The notes below the pieces were generated by a model. The model ran no database searches and was not told the origin of the DNA. It saw nothing but the letters and a program-made list of their open reading frames with translations. From Micromonospora sp. NBC_01740 (GTDB lineage: Bacteria; Actinomycetota; Actinomycetes; Mycobacteriales; Micromonosporaceae), in contig NZ_CP109150.1 in the NCBI RefSeq assembly GCF_035920365.1, positions 6,572,001-6,636,000 on the forward strand: a DNA stretch of 64,000 nucleotides. Direction: 5' to 3'. This document shows positions 18,878 to 27,795 of this stretch, in pieces. Position 1 is the stretch's first letter. Each line of letters begins with the position of its first letter. The position numbers and the translations under genes were made by a program.

Positions 18878-20452
18878 TCACCGTCCTGCGTGGCCGCTCA
18901 GCCGCGCCAGGTGCCGCGCCGCGAGCACGGCGGCCCGCACGATGAGCACCGGGTGGTAGAGATCCTTGTCATGCCACAGTGGAACGCCGTCACCGTCCTC
19001 GTCGCGATGCTCATCGAGGTAGGCGAGCGCGCGGCGCACGGCGGTGGCGAGGCCCGGCCGGGGCGTTCGCCCCGTGCCGAGCAGCACCTGGAGGGCGTAC
19101 GCGGTCTCCTCCGGCGTGCCCGTCCACAGCCCCCACGAGCCGTCGTCGCGCTGGGTGTCGCGCACCCAGTCGGCCGCCCGGTCGAGCCGGCCGCCGGTGG
19201 TGTCGGGCGCGTACTCGGCGAGGCCCGCCGCGACGCTGGCCGTCGCGTAGTACGGCGAGGCGTGCCAGCGGTCCGTCCAGCTGCCGTCGGCGAGCTGACC
19301 GTCCACCAGCCAGCCGGCCACCCGCCGCGCCACGTCGGCGTACGGGCGGCCCGGACGGTGCCGGGCATGCCAGCCGAGCGCCTCCAGGACGTGGGCGTTC
19401 GTGGTGACCGACGCGCCGTCCTCGCCCTGCCAGGTGCAGAAGTGCGTGCCCGTGTCGTACGCCAGGAGGCTGTCGGGCGCCATCGGGCGGCCGAGCCGGG
19501 CCAGCGCGAAGAGGGTGACGGCGGTGGTGTCGGCGTCCGTCGGGAGGCCGGGCGAGGTGGCCGCGCCCGTCGGTCCGAGCGCGGCGGCCAGGCTGCCGGT
19601 CAGCTCGGCGGGGACGTCCGCCGCCGCGCCGACCCGGGCCAGCCCGCTGAGCACCCAGGCCCGCTCGAACACGGCGATGGGTGTCGTGCACGGCACGGGC
19701 CCGCCGCCCCGCACCACGGCTCCGGTCAGGTACTCCAGCGCGCTCCGGTCCGCGCCGGGACGGGCGGGATCGCCCAGCCAGGCTGCGGTGGCTGCGGGCG
19801 AGGCCCCGACGGCGCCGGACACGGGCCGGGCCGGCAGGCCCACCCGTGCCCGCTCGTCGAGCACCTCGAAGGCGTGCCACAGCTTCTCCGGTACGGGCCC
19901 GCCCGCGGCGAGGAGCCGCCCGACCGCCTCGGCCCGGTGCCGGGTCATGCCGTGCGGCATCGGCAGCGCCGCCGGCCGCCCGGGTGCCGCCGTGCCGTCG
20001 AGGAGCGCGTCGACGCGGTCGATCAGGGCGGGCACGATCAGGTCGACGCCCGGCATGTCCGGCACGGGCTCGGCGGCGACTAGCAGCCGGTCCCGCAGCA
20101 CCGCGACGCCCCGGTCCACGGCCGTCGAGAGCCGGTGCGCCTCCCGTGGGCGGGCGCGCCCCGGCGTGCGCAGGGCGCTCAGCAGCGCCTCCACCGCGCT
20201 CAGGGTCGGCACCAGGCCGTATGCGCCCGGCGCCCCCCACCCGCCGTCGGCGCGCTGGGCGGCCAGCAGGTGACGCAGCCGCTCGGCGTGCCCCGGCAGC
20301 CAGGGGGCGTCGCTGACCAGCCGACCGGTCTCGTAGACCGAGGGCGAGACCGTGCCGTCGGGGGCGGCCAGCATCGCCGCCACCAGTTCTCGGCCGGCGA
20401 CGGCGAGCGCGGCGCCTCCCGAGTCCCGGACGGCGACCGGGGCCGCCGTCAC
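18878..20452 (-). CDS. Class II diterpene cyclase (squalene-hopene cyclase fold)
   Basis: 524 residues. Class II cyclases protonate a prenyl diphosphate such as GGPP and close rings while keeping the diphosphate. The general-acid motif is DADTT (306-310), the DxDTT form of bacterial class II diterpene cyclases such as the halimadienyl diphosphate synthase of M. tuberculosis. Alpha-barrel repeats with QW-like turns are seen (ADGGWGAPGAYG, ADGSWTDRW, DDGSWGLW). No DDxxD class I motif is present. The GTG at 20452 overlaps the stop of the class I synthase by 4 nt (GTGA). Its product would be the substrate of that partner. Likely skeleton (labdane, halimane or clerodane) cannot be read from sequence. 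Confidence 0.86.
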   Translation of the reverse strand: MTAAPVAVRDSGGAALAVAGRELVAAMLAAPDGTVSPSVYETGRLVSDAPWLPGHAERLRHLLAAQRADGGWGAPGAYGLVPTLSAVEALLSALRTPGRARPREAHRLSTAVDRGVAVLRDRLLVAAEPVPDMPGVDLIVPALIDRVDALLDGTAAPGRPAALPMPHGMTRHRAEAVGRLLAAGGPVPEKLWHAFEVLDERARVGLPARPVSGAVGASPAATAAWLGDPARPGADRSALEYLTGAVVRGGGPVPCTTPIAVFERAWVLSGLARVGAAADVPAELTGSLAAALGPTGAATSPGLPTDADTTAVTLFALARLGRPMAPDSLLAYDTGTHFCTWQGEDGASVTTNAHVLEALGWHARHRPGRPYADVARRVAGWLVDGQLADGSWTDRWHASPYYATASVAAGLAEYAPDTTGGRLDRAADWVRDTQRDDGSWGLWTGTPEETAYALQVLLGTGRTPRPGLATAVRRALAYLDEHRDEDGDGVPLWHDKDLYHPVLIVRAAVLAARHLARLSGHAGR

Positions 20453-21381
20453 GACATGCCCCAGAAGTCGGCCAGCTGGTAGAAGCCGCTGCTGAAGCCG
20501 ACCTGCCGGGCCAGGTAGTCCGCCTCGCGCGGGCAGGTCTCCCGGAGCGGGTCCAGCATCCGGTGGCAGGTGTCCACCAGCTCGGCGAGCCGCTGCTCCA
20601 CCTCGGCGCGGTCCTCGACCAGCAGCAACGCGTTCAGGTCGCCCCAGCGCACGTCCCGCTCGTAGGTGCCGAGGTCGTTGACGAGGCGCAGGGCGCGCTG
20701 CACCTGGTCGCTGACCGCGACCAGCTCGTCCAGCCGGGCGAGGGTGGCCTCGTCGCCGGTGTAGAGCCAGTGCGCGACGTTGACGATCGTGCAGGCGTGG
20801 TTGTCGGCGTTGTCCAGGTACGCGTCGAGGCTCGGCAGGGACGACCGGTCCCCGGGCCGCCAGGCCGCCTTCCACTCCCACTCGCGGGCCATCGCCCGCA
20901 CCGTCGCGTCCACCCGGTCCCGCCACAGCGGACGGTGCGCCGCGAAGGCGTCGGACGTCGCCAGCTCACCCTGGAGCGCGGCCAGGTAGCCGCCGAGGTG
21001 GTCGTCGGCGGCGGGCGGCTCGCCGGCGGCCACCGCGAGGCAGCGCGCGACGAGGCCGTCGACCTCGTCGCGGGAGCGCGCCCGGTGGTCGATCAGCCAG
21101 TCGAGGGCGAAACCCCACAGCACGGTCCGGTTCGCGGCGCGCAGTTGCCCGGCCGTGCACCACGGGGCGCCGAAGGCGATGGCCAGCGAGATGTTGGCGA
21201 ACAACATGGTGTCGAACGGGTCGGCGGGAAACAGTTCGGGGTGCGCCGCGGCCGACGCCTGGAGGTCGCGTTGGCCGCGTACCGCCAGGCCGCAGATCCG
21301 GCCCTGTTCCTGCGCGTCCCGCATCTCGTCGCGCCCGCCCGGCGTCGCGTCGCGCGACCGGTCGGGCGTCACCGCGGTCAC
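20449..21381 (-). CDS. Class I terpene synthase-like protein
   Basis: 310 residues from a GTG at 21381 that overlaps the P450 stop by 4 nt; an ATG at 21324 would give 291. Class I fold with a reduced Asp-rich motif DWLID (Asp94, Asp98) instead of DDxxD and a good NSE triad, Asn235-Thr239-Asp243 (NDLGTYERD), for Mg-diphosphate binding. Other landmarks: GAPWCTAGQLR upstream and the C-terminal YLARQVGFSSGFYQLADFW. It probably ionises the cyclised diphosphate made by the neighbour. A geranylgeranyl diphosphate synthase is not encoded in the window. Confidence 0.82.
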   Translation of the reverse strand: MTAVTPDRSRDATPGGRDEMRDAQEQGRICGLAVRGQRDLQASAAAHPELFPADPFDTMLFANISLAIAFGAPWCTAGQLRAANRTVLWGFALDWLIDHRARSRDEVDGLVARCLAVAAGEPPAADDHLGGYLAALQGELATSDAFAAHRPLWRDRVDATVRAMAREWEWKAAWRPGDRSSLPSLDAYLDNADNHACTIVNVAHWLYTGDEATLARLDELVAVSDQVQRALRLVNDLGTYERDVRWGDLNALLLVEDRAEVEQRLAELVDTCHRMLDPLRETCPREADYLARQVGFSSGFYQLADFWGMS

Positions 21382-22778
21382 GCCGGCCGCCGCTCGTGGA
21401 CCGGGGTCAGCGCCATGACCACCGGCCGGCCCGGACGCAGGGTCGCCGCCAGCTGCTTGGGCGGCATCCCGGCGTCGCGCAGCCGGAAGCGGTACCGGCT
21501 GAGGATCGTCGCGACCACCAGCGGAGCCTCCAGGTTGAACAGGTACATGCCGAGGCACTGGTGCGGGCCGCCGCCGAACGGGAAGTACGCGTACCGGTGC
21601 TCCCGCCGCGGCTGGTCGCCACGGAACCGGTCGGGATCGAAGGTGTCCGGGCGGTCCCAGTACCGGGCCAGCCGTTGGGTGACGTAGGAGCTGACGGCGA
21701 CGATGCTGCCGGCTCTGATCCTGGCGCCGCCGATGACGTCGTCCGCCACCGCCGTGCGGGGCACCAGCCACCCGGCGGGGTACATGCGCAGCAGCTCGTC
21801 GACCACCGACCGGGTGTAGGTGAGGGCGAGCAGCTGCTCCCGGCTGATCACCCGGTCCGCGCCCACCACCTCGTCCAGCTCGGCGTAGAGCCGGCCGGCC
21901 ACCTCCGGGTTGGCGTCCAGGATCGGCCACAGCCAGGTCAGTACGGCGTACGTCGTCTCCGTCGCGGTGGCGAACATGGACACCACGTCGTCGCGGACCC
22001 GTCGCTCCCCGAGCGGGCGGCCGTCGTCGTCGCGGGCGTTCGCCAGGGCGGCGAGCAGGTCGTCGCCGTCGCGCGGGTGGGCCCGCTCGGCCCGCACCAG
22101 GGGCAGCATGATGTCGTCGACGACGCCGATGGCGCGGCGCAGGGCGCGGTCGCCCGGCACCGGTACGGCGTCGGGCACGAAGGGCAGGAGCAGGCGGGCC
22201 CGCAGCGCCGTCACGATGGTGTCCTGGGCGGCCACGATCCGCAGCTGGTCGGCGAGGCTCACCCGGTCGGCGAAGAAGACGCTGCTGATCGCCCGGCAGA
22301 TGACCCGGCCCAGCTCGGCGCCGGCGTCCAGCCACCGGCCGGTGCGGGCCGGCTCGTCGAACTCGTCGACGGCCTCGCTGACGGCCTGGCTCATGGAGTC
22401 CACCAGGGAGTCGATGCGCTTGGCGGTGAAGTGCGGCTGCATCCGCCCGCGGCTGGCCTGCCACTCCGGTCCGTCGGACATGATGCCGTCGCCGGTGAGC
22501 CGTCGTACCGGCCGCCACAGCATGCTCTGGCCGCCGCGGGTGTAGTTGGCCGCGTTGTCCCGCAGCACGTACTGCACGTGGGCGGGTTCGGTGACCAGGT
22601 AGGGGCGGATCGTCCCGAGGTTGAGCCGCAGGACCTCGCCCGGGGCGGCGTCCGCCATCGCGACGAGCTGGCCCAGCGGGTCACGCAGCAGGCCCGGCAG
22701 CATCCTCCACAGTGGCGCGGACCGCGCCGGACGACTTCGTGAGTCGTCGGCACCCCGTTCAGCAATGGCATCCCGCAC
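21378..22778 (-). CDS. Cytochrome P450
   Basis: 466 residues; GTG at 22778 after GGAGGAG. Soluble bacterial P450 that would oxidise the terpene made by the two following genes. I-helix SMFATATETTYAVLTW, ExxR in DELLRMYPAGW, PERF-like region around DPDRF, and the heme loop FPFGGGPHQCLGM with Cys408. The residue usually Arg in FxxGxRxCxG is His. No ferredoxin or reductase gene is adjacent, so redox partners must come from elsewhere. First gene of the P450-synthase-cyclase unit; the 168-bp upstream gap would hold its promoter. Confidence 0.93.
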   Translation of the reverse strand: MRDAIAERGADDSRSRPARSAPLWRMLPGLLRDPLGQLVAMADAAPGEVLRLNLGTIRPYLVTEPAHVQYVLRDNAANYTRGGQSMLWRPVRRLTGDGIMSDGPEWQASRGRMQPHFTAKRIDSLVDSMSQAVSEAVDEFDEPARTGRWLDAGAELGRVICRAISSVFFADRVSLADQLRIVAAQDTIVTALRARLLLPFVPDAVPVPGDRALRRAIGVVDDIMLPLVRAERAHPRDGDDLLAALANARDDDGRPLGERRVRDDVVSMFATATETTYAVLTWLWPILDANPEVAGRLYAELDEVVGADRVISREQLLALTYTRSVVDELLRMYPAGWLVPRTAVADDVIGGARIRAGSIVAVSSYVTQRLARYWDRPDTFDPDRFRGDQPRREHRYAYFPFGGGPHQCLGMYLFNLEAPLVVATILSRYRFRLRDAGMPPKQLAATLRPGRPVVMALTPVHERRPA

Positions 22779-22946
22779 CCGTGGCTCCTCCCGTCGGTCA
22801 CGCTCCGTTGTGACGGACCGTCATGCGAACGGCTGCCTTGCGTCACGATTCGGGAAGCATGCCATCACCCGTCGAGACTCCGCTAGCCGTCGAATGAGAA
22901 TTTTGCTCATGGGAATGCTCGTCCATGAAGGATTTCGTGTCGGGCG

Positions 22947-23861
22947 TCACTTCGGAAGGGTGCGCAGGTGGCGCCACTCGGCGGCCACCGGCCGGTACCC
23001 GAACCACGCGTTGACCGCCCGCATCGCGTCGTTGCCGGCGTCGTTGATCGTGGACGCCCACCGGAAGCCCGCCGACCGGGCCGCCCGCAGCGACGCGTGC
23101 TTGACCGACCGGGCGAGACCCCGGCCCCGCCACCCGCTGCGGGTGCCCGTCATTCCCGACAGGTAGCGGTCCCGGCCGTCGGTCAGCGCGAGGCTGAACG
23201 CCACCACCACGCCGTCGGCCGTCGCCACCGTGCTCAGCGCCCGGTCCAGGTCCGGCCGGTCCCAGTACGCGGCCCGCCAGTCGGAGAAGCCGATCTCGTC
23301 CATCCCGACGTCGCCCGGCTCGTCCGCGGCGGCGGCCAGGTCCGCCTCGTACAACGGGCGCGGGTCGACCAGGTCCGCGGCCGTACCCAGCCGCACCCCG
23401 GCCGGCGGATCGGGCGCGGCCGGCAGCGCCGCCGCCAGGTCCAGGCCCAGGATCACGCTGCGCCGGCCGGGCCGGTAGCCGCGCCGCTCGGCGAAGGCGA
23501 GCGGCGCCGGCTCGTCGACGACCCGCGCGTACGCCCGGCGCACCCCCAGCCCGGCGAGCCGCTCCTCGGCGGCGGCGAGCAGCGCCGACCCGACGCCCCG
23601 CCCCCGCCCCTCGGGGCGCACGACCAGGTTGACGAAGCCGAGCCCCGGCTCGGCGCTCTCGTACAGCAGCCCCGTCCGGGCGACGCCGGCGATCCCGTCG
23701 CCCGCCTCGGCGACGAGCATCCCGAAGCGCTCGGCCGGCTTGCCGGTCGCCTGCCAGGCGAGCAGCTCCGGCGTGACCACCAGGTGGGGCCGGGCGGCGC
23801 GGAGCAGGTCGGCGACCGGCGCCAGGTCGGCGGGGCCGGCGGCCCGGACGGTGGGAACCAT
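22947..23861 (-). CDS. Tandem-GNAT acetyltransferase (mycothiol synthase-like layout)
   Basis: 304 residues. Two GNAT domains: the N-terminal one has NLVVRPEGRGRGVGSALLAAA (acetyl-CoA loop) near residue 85, and the C-terminal one has GTRSGWRGRGLARSVKHASL near residue 240. The two-domain layout resembles MshD-type mycothiol synthases, but the motifs differ enough that MshD function is not claimed. TAGGTT ends 8 nt before the ATG, so the mRNA is probably leaderless. Divergent from the DUF2630 gene. Confidence 0.8.
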   Translation of the reverse strand: MVPTVRAAGPADLAPVADLLRAARPHLVVTPELLAWQATGKPAERFGMLVAEAGDGIAGVARTGLLYESAEPGLGFVNLVVRPEGRGRGVGSALLAAAEERLAGLGVRRAYARVVDEPAPLAFAERRGYRPGRRSVILGLDLAAALPAAPDPPAGVRLGTAADLVDPRPLYEADLAAAADEPGDVGMDEIGFSDWRAAYWDRPDLDRALSTVATADGVVVAFSLALTDGRDRYLSGMTGTRSGWRGRGLARSVKHASLRAARSAGFRWASTINDAGNDAMRAVNAWFGYRPVAAEWRHLRTLPK

Positions 23862-23943
23862 GGCTGGGCAACCTACCGCAGCGGCGGGGGCGGGCGGCGG
23901 TGGAACCCGGGCGCGCCCGCGCGGCCTGTGCCAGGCTCAGGGC

Positions 23944-24192
23944 ATGGACGACAAGACGATCCTCAACCGGATCTCGGAACTGGTCGACGAGGAGCACCGG
24001 TTGCGCGCCGACGCGCAGGCCGGCGAGTCGGGCACGGACGACGACGCCCGCACCCGGCTGCGCGAGTTGGAGGAGTCCCTCGACCAGTGCTGGGACCTGC
24101 TGCGTCGGCGACGCGCCGCCCGGGAGACCCACGGCGACCCGGACGCCCAGGGGACGCGCCCCAAGCCGGCGGTCGAGCGCTACCTCCAGTGA
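23944..24192 (+). CDS. DUF2630 family protein
   Basis: 82 residues. Helical, charged protein: MDDKTILNRISELVDEEHRL followed by a second helix ending LDQCWDLLRRRRAARE and a C-terminal PKPAVERYLQ, the pattern of the actinobacterial DUF2630 family. Function unknown. The start lies 6 nt after CAGGCT, so a leaderless mRNA is possible. Confidence 0.85.
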   Translation: MDDKTILNRISELVDEEHRLRADAQAGESGTDDDARTRLRELEESLDQCWDLLRRRRAARETHGDPDAQGTRPKPAVERYLQ

Positions 24193-24237
24193 CCCGGGTC
24201 CCGGGTGGCCGGTGCCTGGCCACCCGGGACGTCGCGG

Positions 24238-25173
24238 TCAGCGGATCCCCGCCTCCCGCAGCAGCAGCGCGCTCAGCGCGGCCGGGTCGGCGTCCGCCGC
24301 GGGCAGGCCCCGGGCCGCGAACCAGGTGGCGACCACCCGCACGTCGCGGGCCAGGAACTCCGGCCCCTGCGGGTTGGCCACCACGTCGACCACCTGCGGC
24401 AGGTCGATGAGCACCAGCCGCCCCGCGTGCACCAGCAGGTTGTACGGCGACAGGTCGCCGTGTGCGAGGCCGGCGCGGGCGAGCACCACGAGGGCGTCGA
24501 CGAGCTGCCCCCACAGCTCGCGCAGCTCCCCCGCCTCCGGCCGCAGCTGGGCCAGCCGGGGCGCGGCCAGCCCCTCCTCCTGGTCGCCGAGGAACTCCAG
24601 CATCAGCTCCGTGCCGCGCAGCTGCACCGGGTAGGGGACGGTGATCGTGCCGTGGCGGGCGCCGACCTCCCAGAGCCGGGCCAGCGCGGCGAACTCGGCC
24701 GCCGCCCACTGCCCGGCGATCATCTGCCGGCCGAAGGCGGTGCGACCGGCCATCGCCCGGTTCTCCCTGGACCGGCGGACCCGGCGGCCCTCCAGGTAAC
24801 CGGCGTCGCGGTGGAAGAGGCGGTGCTGGGGGTCCCGGTACCGCTTGGCCGCCAGCAGGCAGGACCGGTCGGTGCCGGGCACCGCCCGGCGGACGAGGTG
24901 GACGTCCGCCTCCTTGCCGGTCTTGAGCATCCCGAGTTCGGTGTCCTTGGCGGCCAGTTCGGTGACCAGCCACTCGGGGTGGGGCTGCGGGCCGTGCACG
25001 GCGTCGTCCCAGGACGACCAGCGCTCCCCCGTGTCGGGGTCGGGCTCGGCGTCGGGGTCGGCGAGGGCGGGCTCGGCGGCCCGGCCACGCTTCAGGAAGA
25101 GCTGTTCGTCGTCGTCGAAGCGGCGCTTGCCGCGGGTACGGCGCTCGCGCGCCGGAAGGTCGTGATCGCGCAC
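24238..25173 (-). CDS. RIO-type serine/threonine kinase
   Basis: 311 residues from GTG at 25173. RIO1-like kinase core: GKEADVHLVRR around the ATP-binding Lys region (LAAKRY), EFLGDQ hinge, the catalytic loop HGDLSPYNLLVH and the metal-binding IDLPQVVD (DFG-equivalent). The N-terminal 60 residues are charged and disordered. RIO kinases act in ribosome maturation in archaea and eukaryotes; the bacterial role is not settled. A 250-bp region upstream up to the HAD gene contains nothing recognisable beyond short hairpins. Confidence 0.88.
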   Translation of the reverse strand: MRDHDLPARERRTRGKRRFDDDEQLFLKRGRAAEPALADPDAEPDPDTGERWSSWDDAVHGPQPHPEWLVTELAAKDTELGMLKTGKEADVHLVRRAVPGTDRSCLLAAKRYRDPQHRLFHRDAGYLEGRRVRRSRENRAMAGRTAFGRQMIAGQWAAAEFAALARLWEVGARHGTITVPYPVQLRGTELMLEFLGDQEEGLAAPRLAQLRPEAGELRELWGQLVDALVVLARAGLAHGDLSPYNLLVHAGRLVLIDLPQVVDVVANPQGPEFLARDVRVVATWFAARGLPAADADPAALSALLLREAGIR

Positions 25174-25424
25174 TGCGGTGGTGATCCCTTGCTCGAGGCT
25201 GATGGGGGCAGGTGGTAGTGACCTGCGAAGACGGCCATGACCGACCCCCTCTCCTCGACCGGGCGCGGACCCGGTTGCACGATGCGCCGACCATGCTCGC
25301 GGTCCGACGCCGCCCCGGTCAACCGAATTACGCCAGCCCAGGTCCGGCGCCCCGCCGGGGCTGGGCGGAAACCCCTTGGCCAGCCGCCGCGCCGGCTCAC
25401 CGGGCGGCTGGTGGCGCTCCCCCG

Positions 25425-26069
25425 TCAGGCGGCGAGCACCGTCGCGACGGCGGCGATCACGCCGTCCGCCGTGCGGGTGGGGGCGAACCGGTCGTCGACC
25501 CAGCTCCGCCCCCGGTGCAGCCAGACGCTGGGCAGGCCCACGGCGGCGGCGCCCCCGATGTCCGCCTCCGGGCCGTCACCGACCACCCAGGCGCCGCGCA
25601 GGGGCAGCCGTACCCGCCGGGCGGCCAGCGCGAAGATCCTCGGGTTGGGCTTGCTGACGCCGACCTCCTCGGAGATGACCCAGTCGGCGACGAAGCGGTC
25701 CAGCCCGGTACGCCGGATCATGGCCTCCTGCTGGCGTACCCCGCCGTTGCTGACCACCACGGGCGTCCAGCCGGCCCCGTCGGCGATCCGCAGCGCGCAG
25801 GCGACCAGCGGGTCGAGCCGGATGTTGGCCACCACGCCGTCGTGCAGCTCCTCGACCAGGTCGATGGACGGGATCCGCAGCCCGTACCGGTCACGCACGG
25901 CGTCGGCCACGTCCCACCGGTCGGTCAGCCCGTCGGCGTCGATGGACAGCAGCCAGTCGATGTCGGCCGGCGGCGCGCCGACACCGGCCAGGAAACGCTC
26001 CCCCCAGGCGCGGAACGGACCGGCCCGGTCGAGCAGCGTGTTGTCCAGGTCCAGCAGGAGCAGCGGCAC
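25425..26069 (-). CDS. HAD family hydrolase
   Basis: 214 residues from GTG at 26069, which TAAGGT precedes by 6 nt (leaderless). Haloacid dehalogenase-type phosphatase: motif I DLDNTLLDR (nucleophile Asp7), motif II VVSNGG, the Lys of motif III in SKPNPRIFALAA, and motif IV GDGPEADIGGA. Cap helices between residues 15 and 90 suggest a C1 cap. Substrate unknown. Confidence 0.88.
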   Translation of the reverse strand: MPLLLLDLDNTLLDRAGPFRAWGERFLAGVGAPPADIDWLLSIDADGLTDRWDVADAVRDRYGLRIPSIDLVEELHDGVVANIRLDPLVACALRIADGAGWTPVVVSNGGVRQQEAMIRRTGLDRFVADWVISEEVGVSKPNPRIFALAARRVRLPLRGAWVVGDGPEADIGGAAAVGLPSVWLHRGRSWVDDRFAPTRTADGVIAAVATVLAA

Positions 26070-26128
26070 TCGGGCACCTTACGGGAGCGCGACCGCCCGG
26101 CGACAGTGCCGACTCCTCCCCGCGCCCG

Positions 26129-26998
26129 TCAGGCCGGCAGCGCGGAGCGGGCGCCGCCCTGGTGGGGCAGACGGTCGAGCAGCATGCAGTGGGCCGCCCG
26201 GGTCGCCGCGAGGGCCTCCGGGGCGAGCGCGACGACCAGTACGGCCTCGCCGGTGTCCGCGCCCCGGGCCAGCGGCCGGCCCTCCGGGTCGTAGACCGCC
26301 GCGCCGCCGTTGAACCGCCACGGGTCGGCGCCGCCGACGAGGTTGGCGAACACCACGTACATCGTGTTGTCCAGCGCACGGGCGGCGTAGTAGAGGTCGC
26401 GGCGGTGCTCGGAGCCGGCCAGGTAGCCGCTCGGGCAGAGGTAGCCGTGCGCCCCGTCGGCCGCCGCTGCCCGGCCGTGCTCGGGGAAGCAGCCGTCGTA
26501 GCAGATGCCGAGCCCGAGCCGCCAGTCGTCGACGAGCAGGGTGGTACCCCGGTCACCGGCGACGAACAGCTCCCGCTCGCCGCTCCACAGCTGCTGCTTG
26601 TCGTAGCCGACGCGGACCTCGCCGGAGCGGTCGACCAGCAGGGCGGAGATCGTCCGCCGGCCGTCCGGGTGCCGGACGGCGGCGCCGACCACCACGGCGG
26701 CGCCACCGTCGCGGGCCGCCTCGCGCAGCGGGTCCAGCCGCGGGTCGTCCACCCGGGCCGCCGGGTCGGCCGCGACATCGGTGCCGGCCGGATCGGCCGC
26801 GAGCGTCGGCAGGTGGTACGCGGGCAGGAAGAGCTCGGGCAGCACCGTCACCCGGGCGCCCCGCTCCGTGGCCTGGCGGACCAGCCGGGCGGCGCTCGCC
26901 GCGTTGCCGGCCACGTCGCCGGGGACGGGCTCGGCCTGCACGGCCGCGACGATCAGCGGTGCGGCGGGGACCGCGACGGCGGTGGGAAGTGGCATCAC
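26129..26998 (-). CDS. Carbon-nitrogen hydrolase (nitrilase superfamily)
   Basis: 289 residues. Amidase of the nitrilase superfamily with the Glu-Lys-Cys triad visible: Glu in LPELFLP, Lys in GYDKQQLW, and Cys in LGICYDGCFPE. The GTG at 26998 is preferred over the next ATG because TAGGAT ends 6 nt before it, the leaderless spacing. It probably hydrolyses a small amide; the specific substrate is not predictable. It is divergent from the AcnR-like gene, and their shared 106-bp spacer holds the AcnR operator. Confidence 0.88.
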   Translation of the reverse strand: MMPLPTAVAVPAAPLIVAAVQAEPVPGDVAGNAASAARLVRQATERGARVTVLPELFLPAYHLPTLAADPAGTDVAADPAARVDDPRLDPLREAARDGGAAVVVGAAVRHPDGRRTISALLVDRSGEVRVGYDKQQLWSGERELFVAGDRGTTLLVDDWRLGLGICYDGCFPEHGRAAAADGAHGYLCPSGYLAGSEHRRDLYYAARALDNTMYVVFANLVGGADPWRFNGGAAVYDPEGRPLARGADTGEAVLVVALAPEALAATRAAHCMLLDRLPHQGGARSALPA

Positions 26999-27053
26999 GG
27001 GCCGATCCTAATCCGACGCGCCGACCTTGGATGATCATGCGCGCGGCCAAACC

Positions 27054-27071
27054 AAGCCGTACGTACGGTTT
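27054..27071. promoter_or_regulatory. Candidate AcnR operator upstream of acnR
   Basis: AAGCCGTACGTACGGTTT, with a perfect CCGTACGTACGG core (27057-27068), ends 33 bp before the acnR GTG. The same sequence recurs upstream of acn at 8793-8813. The divergent nitrilase promoter lies on its other side, so that gene could be affected as well. Confidence 0.68.
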
Positions 27072-27104
27072 GCATGGCGGGGGGCGAGCTGTCACGATCG
27101 ACCC

Positions 27105-27677
27105 GTGCCCAGAGTAAGTCAGGACCAGCTCGACGCGCGCCGGCAGGAGATTCTCGCCGCCGCGCGGGCCTGTTTCGCCCGGCACGGCTACGAGGGCGCC
27201 ACCGTCCGCCGGCTCGAGGAGGCCACCCGGCTGTCCCGGGGCGCGATCTTCCACCACTTCCGCGACAAGGACTCGCTCTTCCTGGCGGTGGCCGAGGACG
27301 ACGCCGCGGCCATGGTGGAGACGGTGGCCCGCAACGGCCTGGTCCAGGTCATGCGGGACCTCCTGGCCGGCGCGGTCTCCCCCGACACCACCGGCTGGCT
27401 GGGCAGCCAACTGGAGGTGTCCCGGCGGCTCCGGACCGACCCGGCGTTCGCCAGGCGGTGGGCGGAACGGTCGGCGGCGATCGCCGAGGCGACCCGCGAC
27501 CGGCTCGCCCGGCAGCGGGAGGCGGGCGTGCTCCGCGAGGACATGCCGATCGACGTGCTGGCCCAGTTCCTCGAACTCGCCTACGACGGCCTGGTGCTGC
27601 ACCTGGCGATGGGCCGTCCCGCCGGCGACCTCGGCCCGGTGCTCGACCTGGTCGAGGAGGCCGTCCGCCGCCGCTGA
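27105..27677 (+). CDS. acnR: AcnR-like TetR family repressor
   Basis: 190 residues from GTG at 27105. The DNA-binding domain contains GATVRRLEEATRLSRGAIFHHF (written here as two overlapping parts, GATVRRLEEATRLS and SRGAIFHHFRDKDSLF), which follows the AcnR pattern known from corynebacteria and mycobacteria. The ligand domain has QLEVSRRLRTDPAFARRWAE, also AcnR-like. AcnR represses the aconitase gene. In those genera it is next to acn; here it is 18 kb away. The palindrome just upstream indicates autoregulation. CACGAT lies 6 nt before the start, so leaderless translation is possible. Confidence 0.85.
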   Translation: MPRVSQDQLDARRQEILAAARACFARHGYEGATVRRLEEATRLSRGAIFHHFRDKDSLFLAVAEDDAAAMVETVARNGLVQVMRDLLAGAVSPDTTGWLGSQLEVSRRLRTDPAFARRWAERSAAIAEATRDRLARQREAGVLREDMPIDVLAQFLELAYDGLVLHLAMGRPAGDLGPVLDLVEEAVRRR

Positions 27678-27795
27678 CCGGCCGCCCTCGCGCCACTGAG
27701 TATCGGTCCGGTAACTCGGTCCACGCGGTGGGTCCACCCTGGCGGGCCTGCTCCACAATTGGGTCGCGATCCCCCTCGCCCGACAGGAGCAGCAC

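Noticed and set aside
22947..23861. mshD (mycothiol synthase)
   Set aside because: Two GNAT domains are present, but no MshD-specific motif could be identified, so a general name was used.
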